Origin: Mugil cephalus
Taxonomy: Eukaryota > Chordata > Actinopteri > Mugiliformes > Mugilidae
Assembly (NCBI RefSeq): GCF_022458985.1
Contig: NC_061789.1
Span: 6,029,857-6,093,856 of the forward strand
Direction: 5' to 3'
DNA: 64,000 nt
How positions within the stretch are numbered: position 1 is the first letter of the stretch; each line of letters starts with the position of its first letter. Below the pieces are notes generated by a model. It saw nothing but the letters and a program-made list of their open reading frames with translations. It ran no database searches and was not told where the DNA came from. Made by a program: the position numbers and the translations under genes. This document shows positions 49,901 through 60,720 of the stretch, piece after piece.

Positions 49901-52900
49901 TCTGTTGTCGGCTCCTCCGTACTCAAGGGTGTTTTATGCTGCTCCATCTCTTACATTCTGGCAAATTCTGATGCAAAACTCATCGCTACAGACGAGCTAA
50001 CTCAGGGAGCAGCCTTAGTGAAACATACGTTAAATTAGGGCTGGGCAGCTTGACCACAAATTATTATAATTATATTATAATTACGTGTGTGCGACACTTT
50101 CCACTGGTTGACTGAATAAGTGCAGTAGATTGACCAAGGATGGATTATTTTACTATGCTATGAGTAAATACTGTAGAATGATCCCACACTAGTTGTAAAA
50201 CAGGTTTGCATTGTGGGAATCTGGGGACATTTACAGCTCAGAGATAAAAAGAAAAAACGTTATCAAGATGAAATGCAAAAATGGGGACAGTGATGGTTTG
50301 TTTTATTGACATATTTATTCAAATCGAAACAGCTATGTCTGCAATGTCAACAGCAGCGCGACAGGCTACCGTAATAACTGTAGTCTGCGGGCAACATTTT
50401 TTTTCATGGTCACAAATAGCTAAAATTGGGGACACTTTCGGGGACAGCTATAGCCTGGGGGGGGCATCCAAAACGGGGACGGCCCAACTACCACCCAGCC
50501 CTACGCTGAATAATATTAAAAGTCTTTTACTACAGTGTCACGTTGTGTCTTGCATAAATGCAGGAAGCCAAAAAAAAAAAAAAAAAAAAAACGTGCAACA
50601 TTTTGAGGGCATGGCATGATTTAAAGTTGAGCTAGCTTCAGCTTAAATGGATGATAACGACTATTAACTTTGTGTGTTATGATAAATAGGAGGCTTTAAG
50701 TGGACCCTGTGATCAATGGCTGAAATCTCCCAAAGCAGCTTCAATCGAGAATCACAGAAATATTCAGAATTTCTCTTCCTTAAGTCCATTAAGCTTTGAA
50801 TCCAACTGTATCCCACCTGTCATGGAGTCTTCGTCGTCCGCCGCTCTGATCTTCGAGTGTGACGAGCAGACCTGGTTGTAGGTGACGCCCCCGATGACCG
50901 TGCAGGTGACTTCCTCCACGTTCCCGCCGCCCATGTTGAGCTGGATTCCCTCCGACGCCAGGGCCTCGTAGCTGGGCCCCGTGATGATGATCAGCTGAGG
51001 ACGACGAGCAACGGCATGAAGGGACAATAAAAAAAAAACAACCTTCGATGTCCCAGATTCTCACGGACCTACCTGCGAGCCCTCCAGGGTCGCCCTCTGG
51101 GAGTCGGGGATCTCACAGCCGGCCACCACCGTCTGTAAAGTCTGACGGTCGAACAGTTCGCCCTGGTCTTCGACCTGCATCGACGGCGGGGCCGACAGCT
51201 CCGGCTGAGCCCCCAGCGCGACCGATCCGCTCAAGCCCTGCGACAAAACCGAGTCCTCGTCCGCCTTCTCCAGCTCGTCGGCCAAGGACGCGGGCACGGT
51301 GACGCACTCGTAATCGTGCTGAACAGTCCTGATCTCCTCTTCTCTGAGCCTCACTCCCTCTTCAGCCCCGTCCTTGCCCCGCCTCAGATCCTCGGCCTCC
51401 TCTTCGTCCCCGTCCTCCCCGTCCTCGGCGTCTCCTGCCGGTGAGTGAAATGTCGACGTGAGCGAGCTGTGCTGTTGTTCCATTTCCCAGACAGGCTGCT
51501 CCGCCGGTGGAGCGTCCTTAGAAGATGCCTCCGTGCTGGGCTGGTGGCTCGGGGCCGCAGCCTCTTCTCTGGGGCTCACGGTTTGTTCGACATCCACATC
51601 TGCAGAGGAAATAGAAAAATAAAAGACTCATTGAAGAATTTTAGGATTAATCAGCTACAACAAACCTCCAAATAAATAAACCCTCCTGTACCTCTGAGGT
51701 GTTTCTCCTTCCTTCTCTTCCTGCCCACGATGCTTTTAGACGCCGGCACGTGTGCTTTCCCCGCGCCCTCGCCGTCGCCGTCTCCGTCCTCACCCTCCTC
51801 CTCCTGCTCGGAGCCACTTGCCTCCCTCAGTGGCGGGAAAAGGTACTGCACGAACGAGTGGTTGGAGTCGCACTTCCAGACGGCGGTGGTGGAGAAGTTG
51901 GGCTGGGGCTCCAGGGCTCGGAGCTGGGGCTCGTGGGGGCAGGAGTGCGAGTGCTCCTGGTACCAAAGCACCAGACTCTGGAGGCCGGACATGCGCTGCT
52001 TCCTGCCTGAGGGACGACAGAAGAGGTTTGAGGGATGGACCGAGACGTCGGCAGATTTGAATTTTCTGGGTGATCTTTGAAGCGGGAAGGAGAACTCATG
52101 TGGACGGGATCAGCAGCGAAATTAGGTATTTTAGACAAACACAGAAAGTTAAATATTCTCACGGTTTAACGCTGCCATAACAGCTTCAGTTCCCTGTGTT
52201 TTTCCCCACGAGAAACAGGAGCACCAGACTCCATTGACAAAAACAATCGTTTTATCTTTAATAACACAGATCCAACGCTGTTGGAACTGGAGGTTTTGAC
52301 ACTGGACTGACATTTTAAGACAAAAGTCACACGAAAATAACATAATTAGACAATTGAGGTGGCGTCATTGAAATGCTGCTGGGAAATACTGTCTGAGTGT
52401 AAGGTAAAGCAGTTACCAGTTACTGTAAAATATGGCATGCATACTCTTTTTTTTTTGTTGTTGTTGTTGTTTGCCTGCGCCACCCAGGGCATGGACGCTT
52501 AGCTTTCCTGTCTGCTTCTCCAAACTGGGGACATGCAGACCGCCATCTATTGTCATAAGTACAGTGACACCCTTCAGAGGAAACACATCATCCCTTTAAC
52601 TCCATCATCAAGCCTCCCAGTCTCATGTGATCTCTGATTTTAAGGAATAATCCCACCTATTAAAAGGCGCCACTTACTTCTTTTCTGTTTTACAGAGACG
52701 TCTGCAGCAATCTTCTTCCTGTAAAGCAGAAACGCAGAAACTGATCAAGTCAGATTTTGCATTTTGTTTTCAAAAAACAGGGGCTAGCTACAATGGTCAG
52801 AGTCTGAGAGAGCACATATCCCCTAAAGCTCTGCAAAATCCCACTAATCTGAGGTTTGATTTCAGGTTTTCCTTGATGATATAAAGTGCCTGCATGCGTG

Positions 52901-53203
52901 TTCCTACCCGCAGTGTTTCTGCTGGTATTTTTCCCCGTAGGTGGAGTTGAGGAGGATCAGGTACTCAGCCAGCCCAGCATCACTCAGGCTGGTCCGCCTG
53001 CGGAGCTCGCTCCACAGCTTGTGCGACTCTCCGAGGTAAACCCGCCTGACATCGTACTTCTTCCGGGATTCAAGGCGCCTCTGCGCCCGGTCCGAGTCCG
53101 TGAGCCTGGGCCGTCCTCTGCAGCGCCTCGAAACACCCTTCCCTTGGTCCCCGGCTTGGTCTGCGTCCAGAGGAGCATCCAAATCTGCCAGGCGGTGCGC
53201 CAT
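46937..53203 (-). CDS. znf653: Zinc finger protein 653, five C2H2 fingers
   Basis: Ten coding exons, 5' to 3': 53203-52908, 52718-52678, 52006-51692, 51599-51073, 50994-50817, 49028-48944, 47876-47765, 47684-47570, 47492-47393 and 47114-46937 (1947 nt, 648 aa; human 615). ZNF653 is a nuclear DNA-binding protein reported as a repressor of SF-1-driven transcription. The N-terminus holds RGRPRLTDSDRAQRRLESRK and KYDVRRVYLGE; exon 3 holds TTAVWKCDSNHSFVQYLFPP; exon 5 holds LIIITGPSYEALASEGIQLN, all as in the mammalian protein. An acidic Glu/Asp-rich linker fills exon 4. The fingers lie at about residues 502-525, 533-555, 563-583, 591-611 and 621-642, all with intact Cys2His2. The basic KRSRRG before finger 1 is a likely nuclear signal. 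The small exon 48944-49028 is supported mainly by phase and splice sites. The gene is head to head with swsap1. Confidence 0.96.
48290..48455 (+). repeat. Repeat 3' tail with AATAAA
   Basis: GGGATTTAATAAGCCTCCAC, CTTCTTCCTAGTCCTTTTG, a (GTTT)n run and ATGTTCAAATAAACATTCAT resemble a 3' tail seen in many dispersed fish repeats. It lies in the znf653 intron between exons 47765-47876 and 48944-49028. The assignment rests on recall of texture only. Confidence 0.4.
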
Positions 53204-53557
53204 CTTGGCCACAACAGCTGATGCTGCAAACACACCGGATGTTGTCTACATCCGCACAGGAAGCGCTGACAGAAACTGTTTTTTCTGTTTGTTCTCACAC
53301 GCACAGATTAAGGGAATTTTTACAGAAGCGGTGTTGGATTTACGAGAGAACCTCAAGCAAACACACGAGTAAAATAACGCGGGAGATACTCGCCGCGGAC
53401 ACAGGCGGAACCATACAGCGAATTAAATGATCTCACCCGGAACTCATTATATGGAACACCAAGGACCAGATTGTAAACACAAGCGGGAAACTTGAGTGTA
53501 AACGTTCGTATCGGGAGCCATAGTTGTTAAAAGTTGTGTAACACTGGAGAGTGAGAC
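53204..53557. promoter_or_regulatory. Bidirectional promoter of znf653 and swsap1
   Basis: Only 354 bp separate the two start codons, which point away from each other. The interval must therefore contain both 5' UTRs and core promoters, unless a distant non-coding exon exists. No TATA box is evident. At its znf653 end, CCAAGATGGCG (- strand, 53208-53198) is a YY1-type motif that includes the znf653 start codon. Confidence 0.7.
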
Positions 53558-55336
53558 ATGGCAGACATTTTAACGCTTGTTTTTAGGACTTTTCTGTCCC
53601 GGACGGGTTTAAAGAAGGACCAGAAAGCGAGTCCCGTGTCAGCTACAGCCGGCAGCAGCGCCCTGGTGCTCGGAGACCTGAGCATCAGCCGCTCTCTGCT
53701 GCTGCTGGCGGCCGTGACAGGCGCCTCGGAGATGGGGATGAAGGTCGTGTTCTTCACCCGGACACAGATTCAGAGTCTCCCGGTGTCTCTGCAGAGATGT
53801 GTCCCCAGCCTGAGTCCAGAGAGTCTCAAGGTAGAGGTCGACTAAGTACCGCGTGGTAGTTGGTTATAAGACTTTACCTTAAAATGTATGTTAATAGGAA
53901 TGAGAGATTGTGAGGAAAGATAAAATACATTGTCACACGGGTATGAAGCTTCCCTAAGTTCCCCAAAACTTAGGGAATAAATATATAAATATATAAAGTT
54001 CCTGGCCCTGAGACAGGAGGAACTACACTACAAAAAAGTTACGAGAGAATGAGCATGCTGAGGCATAGTGTATAAAAATATATATACATAAAGTATACAA
54101 AAGTATATATACAAATGATACACACACACACACATACAATGCTTATATAAAACATACTATATAAGAATGACAAAGTCTAAGTCTGTTCATTGAAAAAAAA
54201 TAAACAGTGAATATAATATATACAAACAAACATGTATAAAAATATATATACATACAAAAGTATGTATATACTCATAATAAATATATATATAGATATAAAT
54301 ATACAAAGCATATATAAAATATATAGACAGATAGAAATATCTGTCTATATATACAGTATATATATATATAAATTACAAAAATAGCTTAAAATGCCCAAAG
54401 AATATATATAAAAAAAATTACAAAAAAAATCTATGTTAAAGACTGCGTAAGTTGAAGTCAAAGTTAAAGTCATTTAAAAAAAAAAAAAAATATATATATA
54501 TATACACACACAAAGTATATATGGTTAGCCTAATAGCATAATAGCCTAAGTCATTTTTTGGATTTACAATATCAATTGTAATGTAACGTTTTCCAAAAAT
54601 GTTCAAATAGACTTTTTTTTTTTTGACAATTATGCTATTAGACTAACAAAATATATAAAAATGCTGCTTTTGTTACAGCCCTCATAGACAGTGGTCACTC
54701 TGCATTATTTATTTTTTTTTTCTGTCAACTCACTTTGCCTTTTCTATTTTTTTTCTTTTTAAGAAAATAAAGTTTTCTTATCCCAGGACAGTGGACGAGC
54801 TCCTCCAGCAGGTGGCCGAACTTCACGAGTCCTCCAACACGTCCCCCACCCCTCCCTCACTGATCATAGTGGACAGATTAGAGGGATTCCTGCACGCTCC
54901 CGGCAACGACGGCCAGAGCGGATTTCACCCAGCGGACCAGTCCCACGCTGCACACGTGTCTGCGTTGCTCTGCGACACCGCCACCTTCCTAACGCAGGTC
55001 CTGGAGCAGCGGGGGTCCAGCTCGGGCCCCTGTCGCATCATCGCGTCCTACTTGTCAGAGGCGGACACTGGACAAACCAGCAGCAAAGATCCCTCTGCCA
55101 CTGATCCCACCCTGGACGTCCTCGACCGCTATTTCCAGGTGCGCTGCACTCTGGATCAGGACCGAGGCTACGAAGCCGCTGCAGCTGCAGTGCAGGAGGT
55201 GTGGCACATTTACCTTTCTGGGAGAGGAATCACAGGCGGCTCAGAGACCACAGACTGCGAGGACACTCCAGGTGTGACCCAAGAGTGGCTGCTCTTCGTT
55301 TTTCCCGACGGTCTAATGGAGTTTAAGTTGGTTTGA
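53558..55336 (+). CDS. swsap1: SWSAP1, SWIM-domain Shu complex subunit
   Basis: The two exons are 53558-53830 (donor AAG|GTAGAG) and 54764-55336 (acceptor TTTTTAAG|AAAATAAAG), phase 0, 281 aa (human 229). In mammals SWSAP1 partners SWS1 (ZSWIM7) in a RAD51-paralogue complex that supports RAD51 filaments, homologous recombination and meiosis. Alignment anchors from memory of the human protein are VVFFTRTQIQSLP (residues 63-75), KIKFSYPRTVDELL (92-105, opening exon 2), SLIIVD (Walker B, ending Asp128) and QEWLLFVFPDG near the C-terminus. The upstream acceptor was chosen over TTATCCCAG at 54786 because it keeps frame and recreates the conserved KIxFxYP segment. The Walker A position (39-46) reads GDLSISRS, not GxxxxGKT. 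The N-terminus is about 30 residues longer than in human. The gene converges on epor. Confidence 0.94.
53930..54540. repeat. AT-rich microsatellite cluster in the swsap1 intron
   Basis: A mixture of (TA)n, ATATAAAGTATAC-like and (CA)n tracts fills half of the single swsap1 intron. It includes TATAGACAGATAGAAATATC-type self-complementary words near 54320-54350. Confidence 0.8.
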
Positions 55337-56544
55337 AAAGACTTAAAAGAACCACTAATAGAAACTACTATGCTACGATGTCATGTGTCATAACCAGTGT
55401 TTTACTGAGCTTCACCATTAACGGGGAACACTGGAATCTGCTGTTCTCTCTCTCAGATATCCATTAACACAACAGTTCTGCACATACTGTGTTTAATTAT
55501 TTGTAATTTTTAATGACATAAAGGTTTGACAACATATAAGTTCAATATAACGTGGAAAAATTACATGAACACTTTGGCTCAAGGAGCCTGAAAACTAGGT
55601 TTATCCTCCTTAAAAGGGTAAAAGTCTGAAGTATATATTGTACATTTTATATAGAATATTTGTTTTTTTAAACATTGTGTGTGAAATTGTGGACTTCAGT
55701 GGCTGATATCACAGGTAAAGAGTTTAACAAATATACAAAAACACTAAAAAAATTTGAGACTATATATATACATACACATATATATACACACACGTGTGTG
55801 TACTCCTGAATACAAAACAAATAAATGATAGTAAGTCACCATTTTACTGATAAAACTAAGACTTTATCTTAAAATATATGTTGCATAATAGGAATAAGAG
55901 AAATGTACATTTTCACACCATATTTTTTTTTATACAAAAATAGAAATTAACAAAGTTTAACTACATTTCATTTAGATATTTTTTTGTCCTACCTCCAGAA
56001 CACGAATAAAACGTATGGCAATTTAAATGTCTTGCACAGAAATGCCTTACATGTTGTGCTCATCAGATGGCAGTTATGGCTTAAATAAACTCTTAAACAT
56101 GATAAGAAAGTAACTCACCAACAACTACAGTTACCTGAGAATAGATATTGCCTTAAAACCTTTCTGCACAGCCTACAGTAGTAGTAGTGGTAGTTGTTTA
56201 ATTATTCCAGGATCCCGTGTTTGGGAAATTACATCAACGTATTGGTTTGATTCCTCTGTGAAACAGCTGTTAAAACATCAACAAGAAGACATGCTATATA
56301 CAAATACAGTGAGTTTAAGATTTTTGAGCATCTACAAAATCCACAAGAAGAATAAAACTCCAGCATTCTTCCTGGATTTTCCTAATGTGTCAACCACTAT
56401 TCAGGAGAATTGTCATGAATCTGGACATTTATGGAAAATCACATTGAGAAGTGTAGCTCCATAGTAAGATCAAGCATTTTATTTATTCAGTATTTTGGGT
56501 TTACAGACCTTCAAAACTAATGGTGTTCCTATAGTCGACATGGC

Positions 56545-56765
56545 CATAAGCCAGTTTTCCACTGTTGGAACTTTCTCCTCGGACTAGAAACCCTCTTATA
56601 CCTGCATGGACCAAGGCCTAAAAGTTTAGATCTGAGGAAATTATTTCACCCCACAAAAAATCGATTTCCACCGCTATTTTTAGGAGTCTGTAGCTGTCTG
56701 TAGAGTAAAGTTCCTGGGACTAAAAGTTCTTAGTGCTTTGGTTGGAACCACAGCTGTAGTTTGTA
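56545..56765. repeat. Interspersed repeat related to 63225-63655, copy 1
   Basis: CCAGTTTTCCACTGTTGGAA, GAGGAAATTATTTCACCCC and AAAGTTCCTGGGACTAAAAG follow the order seen at 63225-63655 (CCGTGTTTCCACCACCAGGA, AGGAAATTATTTTACCCCC, AAAGTTCCCAGGGCTAAAAA). This is a widespread teleost non-autonomous family. Confidence 0.75.
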
Positions 56766-56978
56766 TTTAGAGAACCAAAAAACGGATGTTTGTGCTAAAC
56801 TAAGACGTTGAAAAGAATATTTATTACCTGATGAACATTGACATTATCACTGTTAGCATGCTGATGTGACATTAAAGCTAAACAAAGCATGCTGCTAGCA
56901 TAACCCTACACTCTTAGACTGATGTATAGCACCGGTGAACGCTACTACACATCAGGCTTTAGATACTTGTAAAAGTCT

Positions 56979-56984
56979 TTTATT
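56979..56984 (-). terminator. Candidate polyadenylation signal of epor
   Basis: The - strand AATAAA lies about 480 bp beyond the epor stop codon. Another lies near 56819. Confidence 0.4.
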
Positions 56985-57465
56985 GGAATTGGCTGATAAT
57001 AATAATAATAATAATAATAATCAAAAAGAATGATCTCACCAACGACGTACACAAAGACGTATCAGAAGAAAAAACAGTGTTTCATTTCAGAGTCTACTGT
57101 ATGTTTTAACTAGTTTAGCAATTCTTACATTTAAGCTTAAAAGTAGTAGATGCTTAGCCTAGATATGAACGCATTACTGTGGACTCTCTCGGAGTTCACT
57201 CCTTCAACTTGAATCTCAAATCCCCGGACTGATCTGCAGCAGGGTAGGATATTAGAGGGTGGCTGCCGTTTCTGTGTAGTGGTATTGTACAGATCAGGTA
57301 CATCCAGCGGAGCCTTCTTTGTGTTTGTCCTTTAGCTTACCGTTTGGCATTGGTAAGCTCCTCGGTTCCTCTCATAACAGTAGATGAGGGGTTATGTAGC
57401 CTTAGGTGAATATCTGTATGCCCTTCACCAAGGGTGGTTTAAGACTCAGTCCATTAAGCTTCCTC

Positions 57466-60434
57466 TCAACCTTCATCGTTGACAGGGTACTGCCTCGTCA
57501 GGAAGGGTCTTCTATGAGCAGGGATCTCGTTCTTGTAATCATTTGCATAGGTAACCACTTTCCCAAAATCCTCCACTCTGCTCATGGGGCTGTAATCCAT
57601 ATAGACCCCATGGTCTGCCACTGCCATGTAGGAGTATCCAGGGCCTTTGGAAATCCAGGCATTGTTTGGGTACTCAAAGCTGGACTGGGATGAAAGGCGA
57701 CCCGACCCTGAGCTTTGCTGCGCAGATCCCAAGTCGGAGTGAGATTCACACAGCGCCGTCTTTCTGGAGGCAAAAAGCACCTCAAGGGGTAAGGTTTCCT
57801 CGAGGTTGTCATCCGGGCCCTTGTCTTCAACGTGGTCGCTGCCACTGAGGGTGACGTAGGCATCTTGAGACTCCAGCAGACAACACTGGGAGCAGGGGAC
57901 GGGGTGCTCCCGTAAGCGGTCCATCAGCCAGTGGTCATGCGGCATGGATCTCCACTCATGCGCCGGAGCCGTATCGTCCCTTTCCAACAACCCTCGCTCA
58001 TCTAGCTCCTTCTTGGCTCCCGTGTCCTCCTTTCTGACAGCAGTCGGAGCTTTAGACACCTTGGATGGCAAAGGCGGGGAGGGCATCGGGGGACATAGCC
58101 TGAGTTCTGAGAGAATTTCCAGAGGTGAGGGGCATTCTTCAGAGTAGATGAACGCTGGGGCCAACCACAGGCTTCCACTGGTGTGCCCTAACCACTCCTG
58201 TACCACAAAGGAAAGAATTGCCGTTGTAAGCCTTACGTCAAGATTAAGGCTTCACAGAGAAGCTGTGCGTTACTGGAAGACTTTTAGTCTTGCCCTTACC
58301 TGGAAGTCCCCGCCATAAACAGTAAAAAGACCTTGGAATTTTTTGTCCGGAGTTGGAATAGTTGGCCAAATCTTCTTGATAAGAAACCTGAAAATGGAAC
58401 AGATGCTGAAAATATAATGCCCAAAAAACTCTTTTCCATCTTTCTTAGGATAGTCAGGAACTGTGACTGACCTTTGATAGGAGAGGAGAATGGTAAGACA
58501 CAGCAGGAGGAGGATGAAGGAGATGATGAGAGTCAGGGATATAACGAGCGGGTCAAGTTCTGGGGGAGGCACAGGATGATCAATGTCTGTTCCATCTTTG
58601 AATGCACGGTAAAAACGTGGCAATGTGTGTTTCCTTTCACACATTTATGTGTAGATGTTTGAATACGTTTGAATACCTGCAGGCAGAGTTTTCATGAACA
58701 CCGGGTCACTCCAGGCACTCCAATACCCATCGTAGCTCAACCCATCCATCTTTCCTCGGACCTGCACCTTGTACATAATACCTGACTGCAAGCCCCTCAG
58801 GATCAATTCAGAGCCATGCGCCACCTTGACCTGTAAAGTAAGTTCATGAGTAGCTATCGACCCTTCGAGAATAAAAACCTGCAATCAAGGTGGTATTCCA
58901 CCCTAGGTGTACTGTTAAGGTAACCGACATACCTGCCCTGCTTGGCTGTTCTCCGGAGCGTAGAAGACCTCGTACATGATGCTGTCACCCATGTACTTCA
59001 GAGGAGGTGGCAGCCAGGTGACGTTCAGCTGACCTTGCTGATCCGTGGTGGTCACCGCCACATTAGCAGGGGGATCCAGAAGAACTGTCGTACAGATCGA
59101 CACAATGATGCTTTTTTAGAAAGAGATCCTTAATCCTCGATTCAAGCATATACACCATTGTTATTTTGAGACAACTGAATGTGGTGCATGTTTGGGAGGC
59201 TGCATATATGCTACCATATACCAAACGGTTTTGTATTTTGGGATTGGATATTTTAGCATTATCACTAGCTTTGTTTTGCTGTTCTGTCTGTCTGCTGTTC
59301 AGAAGTTGCACGAGTAGTGAAAATTTGAATTTTCACAGGCCTTTCATGGCTTCTGGGGCCAGAAAACAACTCAGATGAGAGGTTTGAAGCCACAACAGAA
59401 CCTTAAAGTTGCACGTAGTGGATCCAAAACGAAGGGCTGAAGAAGCCACAGCCGTACGATTAGTTGTCAGACAAGTCTTACAAATAACTATTTTTAGTGG
59501 AATTTGAAGGCAGTTTGCAGTGAAATTCCTTACAGACGAGCTCGATGAGAAGGCTGCGGTTGTAGACCAGGACCCCCTCGCGGTGAACCTGAATGTCCAT
59601 CTGGACAAACATCTTGATTTGGCTCAGGTGACAGACAAACAGCCTTTTCCCGCCTGCTGCAGGGACGACTTGCAGTGGGCACCTGTTGCTGTTTTCATTT
59701 CTGCTCAGGACAGAGGAAGACAGAGTTGTTCTTTTGCCGTTTCAGTTCTGGATTGTACGACTTTAATCATATCTACACCGGCTTCCTTAAGTTAATTTCC
59801 GGCTGTGAAAAGCCTTTTCAGTTCCTTAAAACAATTCGCAAAACGCTCCGGTTTACTAACTCTGACATAGTTTCATGTGTAGTCCTGTGGCTACAACAGA
59901 AAAACGAAAGGAACAACTACGGCTGTGTTTTGTGCCACATACTCTGTGTTTACTTACTGGTAGGTGTATGTGAAGGAGTACTGCTCCACAGAACCAGCCC
60001 TCTCCTCATCTTCCTCCCAGAAGCAAATGAAGTTGCTCTTGTCTTCAGCATAGCACTTGGGGTTTTCTGGCACCTGTTTCAGCAGCATGGAGGCTGAGGA
60101 GGTCGAATTGAAGAGGCGACACGCATGAGGGAACCATGTGGACTAACATGTTATGATCATCTGAAGGCATTTTACCATAGTTGTCTCAGATTTTAAAGTA
60201 TAGTCAATTACTGCAACTAAATTTTCTTTCCAGTTATTTGCTTCTCAAATGCATATTTCCAAACAGTTGATAAAGATTTACATGTTACTTATGCTGCATT
60301 TATCCAAAAAAGTTTTTGCTAGTCATCCCACCTTTCCTCTCGAAATCCCGTGCGCCTTGGACAATGGAAAGTCTTCGCGTGGCGCACAAGATCAGGTAGA
60401 GTGCCAACAGTCGGCTCAGGTGATCACATGTCAT
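57466..60434 (-). CDS. epor: Erythropoietin receptor
   Basis: Eight coding exons, 5' to 3': 60434-60332, 60093-59958, 59688-59534, 59084-58933, 58830-58677, 58559-58472, 58387-58300 and 58197-57466, the classic eight-exon EPOR layout (1608 nt, 535 aa; human 508). It is the type I cytokine receptor for erythropoietin on erythroid progenitors, signalling through JAK2-STAT5. Residues 1 to about 26 form a signal peptide (LLALYLILC core). The first fibronectin-like module has paired cysteines (KCYAEDKSNFICFW and NRCPLQ...VCHLS). The second ends in WSAWS (219-223). A transmembrane helix lies at about 236-260 (VISLTLIISFILLLLCLTIL). Box 1 is KKIWPTIPTPDKKF (from about 267), followed by LFTVYGGDFQ and the box 2-like PSPLEILSEL. 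The tail keeps the STAT5-docking equivalent QDAYVTL (Tyr406) and a distal SSFEYP...YMAV...MDYS cluster. The gene converges on swsap1, as in human. Confidence 0.97.
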
Positions 60435-60720
60435 CCTTTTGTCTTCTCCGTGAACAGAAAGACTGCGGGTCTCTGTCGTCCACCTGCATCACTGGAGCTC
60501 AACACGCAAGAGAGGGAGAGAGAGAACGCTCTCCTTCGGGGTGACGCTTGTTTTTTTTGTTCCGACACCAACGATGGCGCAACGCGGTTACGCGCCTGCT
60601 TGATAGCGATAAGGTGCGCACCGTCGAGCTGTTTACTTTCTCCTACAGTGGGCGCAGAGGAGGTGGAGCAAAGGGTACGACAAAAAGTTTTACTCACTGT
60701 TTGGTGGGCGGGAATCAAGA
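60435..60720 (-). promoter_or_regulatory. epor proximal promoter with GATA and GC-box motifs
   Basis: Upstream of the start codon are GATAAG (60608-60613) and GGTGGGCGGG (60703-60712), about 175 and 270 bp away. Mammalian EPOR promoters rely on a GATA-1 site and an Sp1 site without a TATA box, and this arrangement is similar. Motifs this short also occur by chance. Confidence 0.45.

Larger units (their letters stand above)
55337..57465. other. Intergenic DNA between convergent swsap1 and epor
   Basis: It contains both 3' UTRs and AT-rich DNA. AATAAA for swsap1 occurs at 55820-55825 and again near 56082; which is used is unknown. A (TAA)n tract lies at about 56996-57021. No gene is recognised. 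Confidence 0.5.

Noticed and set aside
54787-55336. swsap1 exon 2 starting at the acceptor TTATCCCAG (54786)
   Set aside because: It puts the exon out of phase with exon 1 (phase 0 donor); the acceptor at 54763 keeps the frame and restores the conserved KIKFSYP segment.
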